DNA from: a virus
Length of the DNA stretch: 34,401 nucleotides
IMG/VR virus record: IMGVR_UViG_3300021425_000096
Span: 1 to 34,401 of that record
Direction: 5' to 3' (one strand)
The notes beneath the pieces were generated by a model, which searched no databases, had not been told where the DNA came from, and saw only the letters and a list, made by a program, of their open reading frames with translations. A program made the translations under genes and the position numbers. Shown here one piece after another: positions 21,945 through 29,937 of the stretch (positions within the stretch are counted from its first letter, which is position 1; each line of letters begins with the position of its first letter).

Positions 21945-22478
21945 ATGGAAAATCAAATTCAGATCTACGACAACGTAATCAGTTTAGAAGAAAATAATAT
22001 TATCTACAATCAATTATTGTACAAAGGCAACTATCATTACGGCGAAGTGGATGATGATGATCATCCACCAACAGGAATGGTTTGTTCTTTAGACAACGAT
22101 ACAACAAATAAGTTTGTTAGTATAGCAAAAGAAAAAAATAGTTTTACTAAAGAACTTTCTGTCAATAGAGTTTATGCAAATCTTTTTTCTCCTAAAGAAA
22201 ACCCATACTTTCATCAAGATGAAAGTGTTATAACTGCACTATTCTACGTCAATCCTCCAACATCCTATGATGAAGGAGGTGAAACTCAGTTTATAGTTGA
22301 TGACAATGTTTTTGGATTACTTCCAAAACCTTGCAGATTAGTGCTATTTGATGGTAAAATACCACATAGGGCAACAAGTTTTAGAACAATTCCTAGAATC
22401 ACAGTTGCCATTAAGTTCAATTGTCCCGAAGAAAACATCGCTAACGGACCATCTGGAAATGTTCTCCTAAACAAATAA
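21945..22478 (+). CDS. 2OG-Fe(II) oxygenase, prolyl-hydroxylase-like
   Basis: 177 aa. PYFHQDESVITALFYVNPP holds the HxD ligands (H90, D92); GGETQFIV follows; RLVLFDGKIPHRATSFRTIP supplies H141, and RITVAIKF supplies R151 for 2-oxoglutarate. This is the prolyl-4-hydroxylase-type double-stranded beta-helix. It is distinct from the oxygenase at 20502, whose flanking sequence differs. Target unknown; modification of a virion or host protein is possible. It is 16 nt after tRNA-Pro, so its mRNA may arise from processing of a tRNA-containing transcript. Confidence 0.87.
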   Translation: MENQIQIYDNVISLEENNIIYNQLLYKGNYHYGEVDDDDHPPTGMVCSLDNDTTNKFVSIAKEKNSFTKELSVNRVYANLFSPKENPYFHQDESVITALFYVNPPTSYDEGGETQFIVDDNVFGLLPKPCRLVLFDGKIPHRATSFRTIPRITVAIKFNCPEENIANGPSGNVLLNK

Positions 22479-22480
22479 TC

Positions 22481-23128
22481 ATGCAAATTTTTCTAGACAC
22501 TGCTAACTACCATGAGATCGCTGAGCGTTATGCGACTGGTCTTGTCTCTGGTATCACGACCAATCCTACACTAGTTCGTAAGTCTGGTGTAAATTACTTT
22601 GATTTCATTAGCACTCTCTCAAGAGATTTTGCTTTCGAGAGTATCTCTGCAGAGGTTGATGGAAAAACTGCTGATGAGATGCTGGATAATGCCAAACAGT
22701 ATATTGCTATTGGCAGTGAAGTTACCATCAAACTCCCCCTCACTAAAGAGGGTCTTATCGCATGTAAGATCCTCTCTGATGAGGGAGTAAAAACAAATGT
22801 CACACTCTGTTTCTCTGCCTCTCAGGCAGTGATGACCGCTTTGGCAGGTGCCACATACATCTCTCCTTTTGTGGGACGTATGAATGACAACTCTTTTAGT
22901 GGTGTCGAACTTGTACGTGCTATTGGTGGTCTATATAGTGCCAAGCGAGTGGAGACTAAGGTTCTTGCCGCTAGTCTTCGTGATGTACATCACGTCTCTC
23001 GCTGTCTCTTGTATGGCGCAGATGTAGTTACACTACCTACTGCAGTATTTGACAAGATGTACAATCATGTCCTGACTGATGCAGGACTTGCAATTTTCGA
23101 GAAAGATTTTAAAGAGATTAATGGTTGA
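22481..23128 (+). CDS. talC: TalC transaldolase
   Basis: 215 aa, short (TalC/fructose-6-phosphate-aldolase-like) transaldolase. IFLDTANYHEI (D6), SGITTNPTLVRKSG (N28) and EVTIKLPLT with the Schiff-base lysine K84 are present, as is TNVTLCFSASQA. In cyanophages TalC moves carbon through the pentose phosphate pathway, which favours NADPH and ribose for nucleotide synthesis, fitting the nrdAB genes here. Only 2 nt separate it from the upstream oxygenase stop, and it overlaps the antitoxin-like gene by 8 nt. Confidence 0.95.
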   Translation: MQIFLDTANYHEIAERYATGLVSGITTNPTLVRKSGVNYFDFISTLSRDFAFESISAEVDGKTADEMLDNAKQYIAIGSEVTIKLPLTKEGLIACKILSDEGVKTNVTLCFSASQAVMTALAGATYISPFVGRMNDNSFSGVELVRAIGGLYSAKRVETKVLAASLRDVHHVSRCLLYGADVVTLPTAVFDKMYNHVLTDAGLAIFEKDFKEING

Positions 23129-23327
23129 AGTTCCGTTTGCTGAGTTTGAAAAAGACTTCGATGCATACATGGATCGCATCGAAGCAGGTGAATCATTCTT
23201 GATTCGCCAACCAGATGGCAGGGCAGTGGTTGCTGTCCCTGCTGGTGAGTATGAAGCAGCAGCAACTGCTGTTGCTGAGGTTGATGAGTTGTCTCAAATG
23301 TATTCAGATCATGAAGAAGGTTCTTAA
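23121..23327 (+). CDS. Phd/YefM-like antitoxin homologue
   Basis: 68 aa. VPFAEFEKDFDAYMDRIEAG then ESFLIRQPDGRAVVAVPAGEY follows the Phd/YefM pattern: N-terminal DNA-binding and dimerisation half, then the strand pair ending in a PxxEY turn. Such proteins neutralise Doc or YoeB/RelE-type toxins and repress their own operons. No toxin of those families is visible next to it. ATG 23121 overlaps talC by 8 nt; an upstream TTG start is unlikely. It is followed by an overlapping membrane protein. Confidence 0.78.
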   Translation: MVEVPFAEFEKDFDAYMDRIEAGESFLIRQPDGRAVVAVPAGEYEAAATAVAEVDELSQMYSDHEEGS

Positions 23328-23655
23328 TTTACTTGCTAAGATACCAGAGAGGCATTATTGGCCTATCTTTGTTATCTTGTCTCTCTACTTCATCGTCCCG
23401 ATGAGTGAGATTACAGTAACATTAGGTGCTATTCTCTACTTCAAGTTCGAGAATAAAGTTAGACCAGTTATTGGAAGACTAACAAACAGACTGCCTGACT
23501 GGTTAAAGTATGGTGGTAGTATTCTTTTCTTCCTAGTGATGATTGATGATACTATCTTCTACTTTGCTCTGATTGCCATGGCATTCTGGTGCTCACGCCA
23601 GTTGCCAAAGCACAGAGACCATGCTACAATTGACAAGTCAGCAACAGACCTATGA
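23311..23655 (+). CDS. Small integral membrane protein
   Basis: 114 aa. Starting at ATG 23311, two hydrophobic regions are clear: HYWPIFVILSLYFIVPMSEI continuing to about residue 45 (may be one or two spans), and SILFFLVMIDDTIFYFALIA continuing to about 92, separated by a basic amphipathic stretch (KFENKVRPVIGRLTNRLPDW). It overlaps the antitoxin-like gene by 17 nt and the next gene by 4 nt. Holin-like, toxin-like or metabolic membrane roles are all conceivable; nothing decides among them. Confidence 0.72.
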   Translation: MKKVLNLLAKIPERHYWPIFVILSLYFIVPMSEITVTLGAILYFKFENKVRPVIGRLTNRLPDWLKYGGSILFFLVMIDDTIFYFALIAMAFWCSRQLPKHRDHATIDKSATDL

Positions 23656-23888
23656 AACCCACCGTCATTTTCGATCAAGGACCGTACCGCTTCGTGCAGT
23701 GTGGCACCCTAGAAACCAACGGTATGCCAGATTATCGCATCCAAAAGTTTCACGAATGGAAAAAGCGATACTTTGACATGTACCTGCTTGACAACCAAAT
23801 GCAACTAGACACTTGCCTTGAGGATCCAGAATATACCAAGTGGTTAGATCCTGATCCTGAGGTCGGTGCCTATCGTAAATACAACTGA
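23652..23888 (+). CDS. Small hypothetical protein
   Basis: 78 aa, unknown. MKPTVIFDQGPYRFVQCGTL begins a beta-rich half, followed by KFHEWKKRYFDMYLLDNQMQ and an acidic, aromatic end (WLDPDPEVGAYRKYN). ATG overlaps the membrane-protein stop by 4 nt, indicating translational coupling. No metal-binding pattern or membrane segment. Confidence 0.7.
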   Translation: MKPTVIFDQGPYRFVQCGTLETNGMPDYRIQKFHEWKKRYFDMYLLDNQMQLDTCLEDPEYTKWLDPDPEVGAYRKYN

Positions 23889-23895
23889 GGTTACT

Positions 23896-24252
23896 ATGAG
23901 CGTCAAATCACAAGTCCAAGCTGCTGAAGAAGCACTCCGTCAGGCATTGATCAACGCTCTTGCTGAGGGCGATGAAGATCATTTGTCTGAATTATTCACT
24001 GAGTATCAACACATCAGTGATCTGAACAAAAAAGTTCAGGACAAAATTACTTTTGATCCTAACTTTAGTTTCACGTTGTCATCTGAATATCTAGATAGTG
24101 GTATTACTATTGGCAATAGTAAAATTGGTGGTGATCTAGATTCTATGGATGATATTGTATTCGCTGCACAACCAGTGCCTATGCCTGGTGCTTTTGGTGA
24201 AGATGTCATCTCATTTGATGACTACAAGAGTCAGGAGCATCGCCCTGACTAG
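23896..24252 (+). CDS. Hypothetical acidic protein
   Basis: 118 aa. ATG 23896 has CTGAGG six nt upstream, so the 10-codon upstream extension is not needed. The N-terminal half is a predicted long helix (VQAAEEALRQALINALAEGD ... LNKKVQDKI); the C-terminal half is glycine- and aspartate-rich and contains PVPMPGAFGEDVISFDDY. Unknown function. It is the last protein gene before the hairpin array. Confidence 0.7.
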   Translation: MSVKSQVQAAEEALRQALINALAEGDEDHLSELFTEYQHISDLNKKVQDKITFDPNFSFTLSSEYLDSGITIGNSKIGGDLDSMDDIVFAAQPVPMPGAFGEDVISFDDYKSQEHRPD

Positions 24253-24270
24253 TCTCGGTATGACTATAAA

Positions 24271-24492
24271 CTAGCCCTGGTCGGGATGGGTTTCACGACC
24301 CCTCGGGTTTCCAGTTTTTCCATAAAAACTGGTGGTGCGGATGGGACTCTCTCCCGCCTGGTTTCTTGCTTCCAGTCAAAGAGCAAGTGGTGGATCCAAA
24401 TGACCCCTTCCGTGTGGCTGATTTCCTGTTTTGCAGTTAAACTAAAACAGGTGGCGTGCATGTGTCCATGGGGATTGACCTCCCCATTTTCT
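24271..24492. ncRNA. Array of hairpins, candidate structured RNA
   Basis: A roughly 220-nt stretch with no convincing protein gene and visibly more G+C than its neighbours. Perfect or near-perfect stems: CCAGTTTTT/AAAAACTGG (24311-24332), CTTGCT/AGCAAG (24365-24387), CCTGTTTT/AAAACAGG (24425-24451), and ATGGGG/CCCCAT (24468-24487), plus shorter GGG/CCC stems at 24288-24300 and 24343-24355. The three T-rich or TTGCT stems are each preceded by TTTC and followed by GTGG, so the array reads as repeats of one module with covarying stems. It ends 5 nt before tRNA-Gly. Strand and function cannot be decided. Confidence 0.65.
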
Positions 24493-24564
24493 GCGGGTGT
24501 AGTTCAGCGGTAGAACGCTATCCTTCCAAGTTAGATGTCGTCGGTTCGATTCCGATCGCCCGCT
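24493..24564 (+). tRNA. tRNA-Gly (UCC)
   Basis: Acceptor GCGGGTG pairs with CGCCCGC (one G-T). D-stem GTTC/GAAC; anticodon loop CTTCCAA gives TCC; the anticodon stem CTATC/GTTAG has one mismatch; T-arm CGGTTCGATTCCG. Separated from the other five tRNAs by 2.5 kb. I saw no sigma-70 promoter of its own. Confidence 0.94.
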
Positions 24565-24572
24565 TACCATTT

Positions 24573-24580
24573 TATAAATA
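24573..24580 (+). promoter_or_regulatory. Late promoter TATAAATA
   Basis: Exact T4 late consensus, 36 nt before ATG 24617. Predicted start near 24586. Confidence 0.8.
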
Positions 24581-24616
24581 CTTCTAGCTCAGAGAACTGT
24601 CTTCAGGACTAGAAGT
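24580..24616 (+). promoter_or_regulatory. Hairpin abutting the fibre-gene start codon
   Basis: ACTTCTAG (24580-24587) pairs perfectly with CTAGAAGT (24609-24616), the latter directly before ATG 24617; the Shine-Dalgarno CAGGA (24604-24608) sits in the loop. RNA started at about 24586 lacks most of the 5' arm, so only read-through RNA would fold. Confidence 0.55.
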
Positions 24617-27598
24617 ATGTCAAAGATTCTTGCGAACCAAATCGCTAATTATGGAGACGATTCTCCAATTGAAATTAAAGAAGGATTGAATATTCCTGTT
24701 GGCAAACCACTACAGGCAGCAGGAAATACTGGATCTTCTGGTCAAGTTCTCGCATCAACTGGTTCTTCTGTTGAGTGGATTACTCCTTTCAGTGGTAGTT
24801 ATAGTGATCTAACAAATCAACCAACGATCCCACCAGCACAGGTAAATTCTGATTGGAATGCTGTTGGAACTGTCGCTGAAATCCTTAACAAACCAGTTAT
24901 TCCAGCACAATCGAGCGTAACTCTTACTGCTCCTGGCAATTCTACTCTCACATATAATAGTGTGAATGGCGTATTCACATTCACACCACCAGATCTCTCT
25001 GCTTATTTAACATCATACTCGGAAACTGACCCTATTTTCCTAGCATCACCTGCCTATCAAATTACCAATCAAAATAGAACTGATTGGAGTGCAGCATATT
25101 CTTGGGGCAACCATGCTAATGCTGGGTATCTCACATCATACACAGAAACTGACCCTATATTCTCTGCTTCTGTTGCTGCTGGCATTTCTGCTCAGCAAGT
25201 AACCAACTGGAATAATGCTTATGGTTGGGGCAATCATGCTTCTCAAGGATACCTTACATCATATACAGAAACTGATCCTATTTTCCAAGCATCAGCAGCT
25301 GCTGGTGTAACCACTCAGTTAGTATCTAACTGGAACACAGCATACACTTGGGGTGATCATGGACAAGCAGGATATTTAACAGATCTTTCAGCATCATCTA
25401 TTACTGGACTAAGTGATGTTGCTGTTTCTGGTGCTACATCTGGACAAATTCTTGAATATAATGGCGCTAACTGGGTAAATGTTACTCCAGCTTACTTAAC
25501 TACTTACACAGAAACTGACACTCTTGCTACTGTAACTGCTAGAGGTGCATCAACTAGCACAGAATGTACATTCTTGAACTTGATTGTTAGTGGAAACTTA
25601 ACTGTTCTTGGTACAACCACTACTAATAATGTTGCGACCCTGAATGTCACTAACAATGAGGTTGTTCTTAATGATGGGCAAGCATCTGGTGCATTGGATG
25701 CAATTATCAAGGTTGATAGAGGATCAGATCCTGATTCATCTTTGCGTTGGAATGAAGTTGCTGACATCTGGCAATTCACTAATGATGGAACTAATTACTA
25801 TCCCCTACCAACAGCATTATCTGACCTCACAAATGATGCTGGTTATCTAACAACGGTTGGTGGAATTGATAGTTTTACTGATGTTAGTATTAGTAACCCT
25901 GTTAATGATGAAGTTCTGAAATACAATGGCAGTCAGTGGGTCAATTCTCCCACTACTCTAACTGCTAAAGCTGCTATCTCAGATGCTGCTCCAACAAATC
26001 CATCACCAGGAGACATGTGGTGGAAGTCTGATGAAGGCACCATGAAGATATGGTACGATGATGGCAATTCATCGCAGTGGGTTGATGCTTCACCTGTTGG
26101 AGATCCATTTGAGAACGTATATGCTAGCGTAGCATTCTTCCCTGGAGCAAATGTCAATGAGGGTGGTTTCGCATACTCTCAGGCGACTGGTGCGATGTAC
26201 TATTCCAACGCTGTAAGTTGGACCAGTCAGAGACTTGTTACTACAAACAACTCAAACACTTCAGACTTCGCTACACTCCTTGCTAACACTCAGCTAACAT
26301 ATTCTATCAGTGCTATTGATGACATTGGAGGAAATAATAGTAAGAAAACTATTAGACTGTCTGATTCTCAGGGTGTTACTAGTGATGTAACACTTGTAGC
26401 AGGAACTGGACTATCAATTCTAAAGTCTAATGATGAAATCCAATTCACTAACGAGGTAACTGATACTACATATAGCATTTCTTCACAACCTGGAGCTGGT
26501 TCTAATGCTACATTTAGACTGACTGATAGCGAAGGTGTCCTAGATGAGATTACATTTGCTGGTGCTGATGGTCTGACTGTAGAGAACACAGACGCTAACA
26601 CAATTACATTCAGAGCACCTGATATTTCTGCTCAATTTTACACTGACGAGAGAGCACAGGATGCTGTCGCTACGATGTTTGCTAATGGCACACATACAAA
26701 CATCTCATTTGTATATGATGATAATAACAATGCCATCAGTGCTACAGCACTTGGCGGTGGAGGTGGTGGTGGTGGAACCACTTATGATCTACTAGGATCA
26801 AACACCACCAGCAACAATGCTATTATTACTCTTCGTGATGCTCTCGGAAATGATGATAATATTGAGGTTACTGGTAGTGGTGGTACAACAGTAACATGGG
26901 ATGGTGTTAATAGTAGAATTACTCTTGGTAGTACAGCACCAGTAAATGCTGACTGGAATGCTACATCTGGACTGGCAGAAATTCTTAACAAACCAACTAT
27001 TCCACCAGCATATACTCTTCCTATTGCTTCGCCTACTGTTCTTGGTGGATTCAAGGTTGGTGCTAACCTTAGTATAGATGCTAATGGTGTCCTTGATGCT
27101 AACCCTGGATCATATACACTACCAATAGCAGATGCTACTACCCTTGGTGGTATCAAAGTTGGTTCTGGTCTTTCTATTGATGGTAACGGTGTTCTAACTG
27201 CCACTGGTGGTTCTACTGTTCCATCAATTCAAGATCTCTCTGGAACTACAGTATCAATAGGTGCTGATGTGACCACAGATCTAAATATTACAGGTTACAA
27301 AGCCTATTCGTTATTCAAGATTACCACTGATGCAGAAGCATGGGTTAGAATTTATGTAGATGATGCGTCAAGAGATGCTGATGCTACGAGAAGTGAGGGA
27401 GAAGACCCTACCCCAGGTAGCGGTGTTATTTCTGAAGTGAGAACATCTGGAGCACAATCGGTCTTAATCTCTCCTGGTATCATGGGATTCAATAACGATA
27501 ATCCAAGAACAGATATCATTTATATGTCAGTCACTAATAGAAGTGGCGCAGCAACCACAATCACAGTCACTCTAACAGCACTACAGATAGGAGAATAA
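24617..27598 (+). CDS. Tail-fibre-like virion protein with 41-residue repeats
   Basis: 993 aa. The N-terminus (MSKILANQIANYGDDSPIEI) is typical of phage fibre/structural proteins. Three tandem 41-residue repeats begin at residue 130, each YLTSYxETDPIF...NW...AYxWGxH...G. A module PSPGDMWWKSDEGTMKIWYD...QWVDASP follows near 457, then TYSISSQPGAGSN-type repeats, an eight-glycine hinge near residue 713, and paired YTLPIA...LGG(F/I)KVG...L repeats close to the C-terminus. Likely a trimeric fibre or adhesin contacting the host surface. Several modules are shared with the gene at 32894. Which fibre it is (long or short) cannot be told. Confidence 0.85.
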   Translation: MSKILANQIANYGDDSPIEIKEGLNIPVGKPLQAAGNTGSSGQVLASTGSSVEWITPFSGSYSDLTNQPTIPPAQVNSDWNAVGTVAEILNKPVIPAQSSVTLTAPGNSTLTYNSVNGVFTFTPPDLSAYLTSYSETDPIFLASPAYQITNQNRTDWSAAYSWGNHANAGYLTSYTETDPIFSASVAAGISAQQVTNWNNAYGWGNHASQGYLTSYTETDPIFQASAAAGVTTQLVSNWNTAYTWGDHGQAGYLTDLSASSITGLSDVAVSGATSGQILEYNGANWVNVTPAYLTTYTETDTLATVTARGASTSTECTFLNLIVSGNLTVLGTTTTNNVATLNVTNNEVVLNDGQASGALDAIIKVDRGSDPDSSLRWNEVADIWQFTNDGTNYYPLPTALSDLTNDAGYLTTVGGIDSFTDVSISNPVNDEVLKYNGSQWVNSPTTLTAKAAISDAAPTNPSPGDMWWKSDEGTMKIWYDDGNSSQWVDASPVGDPFENVYASVAFFPGANVNEGGFAYSQATGAMYYSNAVSWTSQRLVTTNNSNTSDFATLLANTQLTYSISAIDDIGGNNSKKTIRLSDSQGVTSDVTLVAGTGLSILKSNDEIQFTNEVTDTTYSISSQPGAGSNATFRLTDSEGVLDEITFAGADGLTVENTDANTITFRAPDISAQFYTDERAQDAVATMFANGTHTNISFVYDDNNNAISATALGGGGGGGGTTYDLLGSNTTSNNAIITLRDALGNDDNIEVTGSGGTTVTWDGVNSRITLGSTAPVNADWNATSGLAEILNKPTIPPAYTLPIASPTVLGGFKVGANLSIDANGVLDANPGSYTLPIADATTLGGIKVGSGLSIDGNGVLTATGGSTVPSIQDLSGTTVSIGADVTTDLNITGYKAYSLFKITTDAEAWVRIYVDDASRDADATRSEGEDPTPGSGVISEVRTSGAQSVLISPGIMGFNNDNPRTDIIYMSVTNRSGAATTITVTLTALQIGE
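25004..25372 (+). repeat. Three tandem 123-nt repeats in the fibre gene
   Basis: Units 25004-25126, 25127-25249 and 25250-25372 each encode 41 residues with the fixed frame YLTSY-ETDP-NW-AY-WG-H-G. Related single units occur in the gene at 32894 (from about 32999 and 33239). Diverged at DNA level, so they are old. Confidence 0.85.
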
Positions 27599-27603
27599 TA
27601 AAC

Positions 27604-29937
27604 ATGGCAATTCTAAAGTCAGTCGTTGATGTTAATAACGGCAACACTGGTTGGACTTATTCTGATGTAATGGATGCATTGGAAACTGTCTTTGCTAACC
27701 TAGGATTTCATGGTGGTAGTGCTTCATCTGGTGTCCCACAAGGTTCTTACAGTCCTAACGCTTCTATTGGGTATCATGAATCATGGAGAGCTTGTGGTGG
27801 AGGAGCAGTTTATAGAACTGCTAGAACAGATTCTTATGTTGCTATTTCTCAGGGCACATCTGCTTATAGGATGTTGAAAGTCTATAGTGGAGAATCTGGC
27901 GCATATTCTTTTTATGATGATAGTAATACTGGTGATCTTCAAAGTTCGATTAAATTAACTGAGCATGGACTCACTACTGGACAAGCAATTCATTGGGCAA
28001 AGGGTGGAACAATTGAAGACTATAATGTCAATGGTTTAACATTAGATACAATTTATTATGCTATTGTTGTCTCGGATGATTTTATTAGACTAGCAGCAAA
28101 CGCTACAGATGCTGCTAACAATACATACATCACATTATCTAATGGTGGATGGAGTTCAGGTAAAGCTGCTAAGTCTGCCTCTGTGTATAGCTTCACTGAT
28201 TTTGATGACCCACAATTTGATAACCGTACAATTGATATTCATGTTGGAGATACTCTGCAAATTTATTTGTCAGACCCTTCTAACACTGGTAACGGCAATT
28301 TTCATCTTTGTACAGACACTGATGACTATGATGCTACCAAACATGTTACTGCAATAAGCAGCTACGCATCTAATCCTACGGGAGTAGGATCTGATACTGG
28401 CACTATGCTCTGGGATACTTTTTCATATCGCCAAACATTTACTGATCCTGTTGATTTAGAATTATCTCATCCAACAGAGACTAGAGAATCAAAGAAATAC
28501 ATCTACGCTAATGACACCAACCCTGGAATGAAAGGTGTAATTAATTTACTTCCATTGGTTACAAACCGTGGCAGTGGTTATAGTCCTTTCTGGGATTATG
28601 AAGTTCCTGCTGATGGCGGTAGATCTGCTCTAAAACTTAGAGTGTATAGGTATCAGTCTAGTACTAGTTCTTATTATGGTAGATTAGCTGAGATTAAGAT
28701 CTTAAACAAAGGAACTGGATGGATTGATGATGCAGTCTTTACTATTCCTGGAGATCAGATTGGTGGAGCAACACCTACCAATGATGTAACATTTGGAGTT
28801 AGAGTAGATGAAACATCATCAAATGCTGGTAATGGAACACCTTGTATCAAGGTAACAAACTTGGGTGCTGGTTCTAACTTCTTCCAGAAAGCAGAAACAG
28901 GTGATTGGGCTGTTCTAAAGAATGTAAATGATGCTTCTAAAACATATGGAACTAGTTACTACTCGTTTGGACTTGATCAAGATACAAATTATAGATTAGT
29001 TTTTAATTCTGGAAGTGGATATAAATGGTTGAATAAAGTTGGCACGAAACAATCGTCTGAAGGCTCTAATATTGGTGAATTTTCAGGACAACTTGGTTTA
29101 GACCGCATGGAAAACTATGCTTATCCATTAAGAAAAAGCAATCTTACTACTTACTGGTCATCTACTTACATTCAGTTTTGTAGTAGCTCTACACCAACAG
29201 CATATCCTTTAGAGATCAGAGTGTATAGAGCACAGGCACCACAAGATACTAACTTTGCTATCATTCAGTTCTGTCAGACAATTAATAATGTCGTTCAACC
29301 TTATGGTGCTTTCACAATTTATAGGGGTGCTACATTTGGATCTAATGTTTGGGACTTAGATCATGTTTATAATGGATCGATGATGATCTATGATACTGAT
29401 ACGAGAACAATGGTCTTAACTCATACTAGTCCTGGTGCTAGGTATGGATACTCTACTGCTGATAGACAGACAAATGAGGAACCAGTTAGTCAGTACAGTG
29501 GTGCTAGAGAAGCTTTCTATGGTTACCTAAGAGATCCTGATACTCCAAACCAATATACTACCAGTCGTTATGTTTGTAACATTGAAACAGAATCAAATGC
29601 CAATCAAGACATGTATCTGTACTATAGAAACAATTTTTATGATCAGTACAATGGAAATTCTACAGCACCAGAAGCAAACTACTACAAACCATTCAAAGGT
29701 TTGCCAATTAATGAAAGAATGGTTCCATGTCCTTACTATCTACCCGATGATTTTGTGATGCTACAGGTATCAACAACTCCTGGTCTAACACAATTTAGAA
29801 CAGGTGATACTGTAACTATTGGTGAGACTGAGACCTACGAAATCATTCGTGCTTCATATCAAACACAACAGAATGGTCTTGATGGTGTAGATAATAATTC
29901 TACAATTGGTATGTTGTTCTTAGCAAGGATCTCCTGA
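27604..29937 (+). CDS. Virion structural/fibre protein, cassette copy 1
   Basis: 777 aa. N-terminus MAILKSVVDVNNGNTGWTYS, then SDVMDALETVFANLG; a body of repeated beta elements (NGLTLDTIYYAIVVSDDFIR, GTGWIDDAVFTIPGDQIGG, VTNLGAGSNFFQK), the segment RVYRAQAPQDTNFAIIQFCQ, and a C-terminus with CPYYLPDDFVMLQVSTTPG. Clearly paralogous along its whole length to the 778-aa protein at 30258. GGAG precedes the ATG. The stop overlaps the next small gene (TGATG). Likely part of the tail fibre or baseplate-attached host-recognition apparatus; exact location unknown. Confidence 0.8.
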   Translation: MAILKSVVDVNNGNTGWTYSDVMDALETVFANLGFHGGSASSGVPQGSYSPNASIGYHESWRACGGGAVYRTARTDSYVAISQGTSAYRMLKVYSGESGAYSFYDDSNTGDLQSSIKLTEHGLTTGQAIHWAKGGTIEDYNVNGLTLDTIYYAIVVSDDFIRLAANATDAANNTYITLSNGGWSSGKAAKSASVYSFTDFDDPQFDNRTIDIHVGDTLQIYLSDPSNTGNGNFHLCTDTDDYDATKHVTAISSYASNPTGVGSDTGTMLWDTFSYRQTFTDPVDLELSHPTETRESKKYIYANDTNPGMKGVINLLPLVTNRGSGYSPFWDYEVPADGGRSALKLRVYRYQSSTSSYYGRLAEIKILNKGTGWIDDAVFTIPGDQIGGATPTNDVTFGVRVDETSSNAGNGTPCIKVTNLGAGSNFFQKAETGDWAVLKNVNDASKTYGTSYYSFGLDQDTNYRLVFNSGSGYKWLNKVGTKQSSEGSNIGEFSGQLGLDRMENYAYPLRKSNLTTYWSSTYIQFCSSSTPTAYPLEIRVYRAQAPQDTNFAIIQFCQTINNVVQPYGAFTIYRGATFGSNVWDLDHVYNGSMMIYDTDTRTMVLTHTSPGARYGYSTADRQTNEEPVSQYSGAREAFYGYLRDPDTPNQYTTSRYVCNIETESNANQDMYLYYRNNFYDQYNGNSTAPEANYYKPFKGLPINERMVPCPYYLPDDFVMLQVSTTPGLTQFRTGDTVTIGETETYEIIRASYQTQQNGLDGVDNNSTIGMLFLARIS
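29215..29267 (+). repeat. 53-bp exact direct repeat, copy 1
   Basis: Identical to 31881-31933 in the paralogous gene; encodes the RVYRAQAPQDTNFAII segment. Much more conserved at DNA level than the surrounding sequence. Confidence 0.9.

Noticed and set aside
23571-23655. TTGACA near the end of the membrane-protein gene as a promoter for the next gene
   Set aside because: No acceptable -10 is found at 16-18 nt from the TTGACA at about 23630.
24286-24513. 75-aa reading frame through the hairpin array
   Set aside because: No Shine-Dalgarno, composition shaped by the hairpins, and it runs into tRNA-Gly. Better explained as a noncoding structured region.
25004-25372. Repeats that could be mistaken for a CRISPR array
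   Set aside because: Units are 123 nt, in frame, diverged and coding for a fibre repeat; there are no short identical repeats with unique spacers.
26782-27204. 140-aa minus-strand frame in the fibre gene
   Set aside because: Low-complexity reflection of glycine/threonine repeats in the forward gene.
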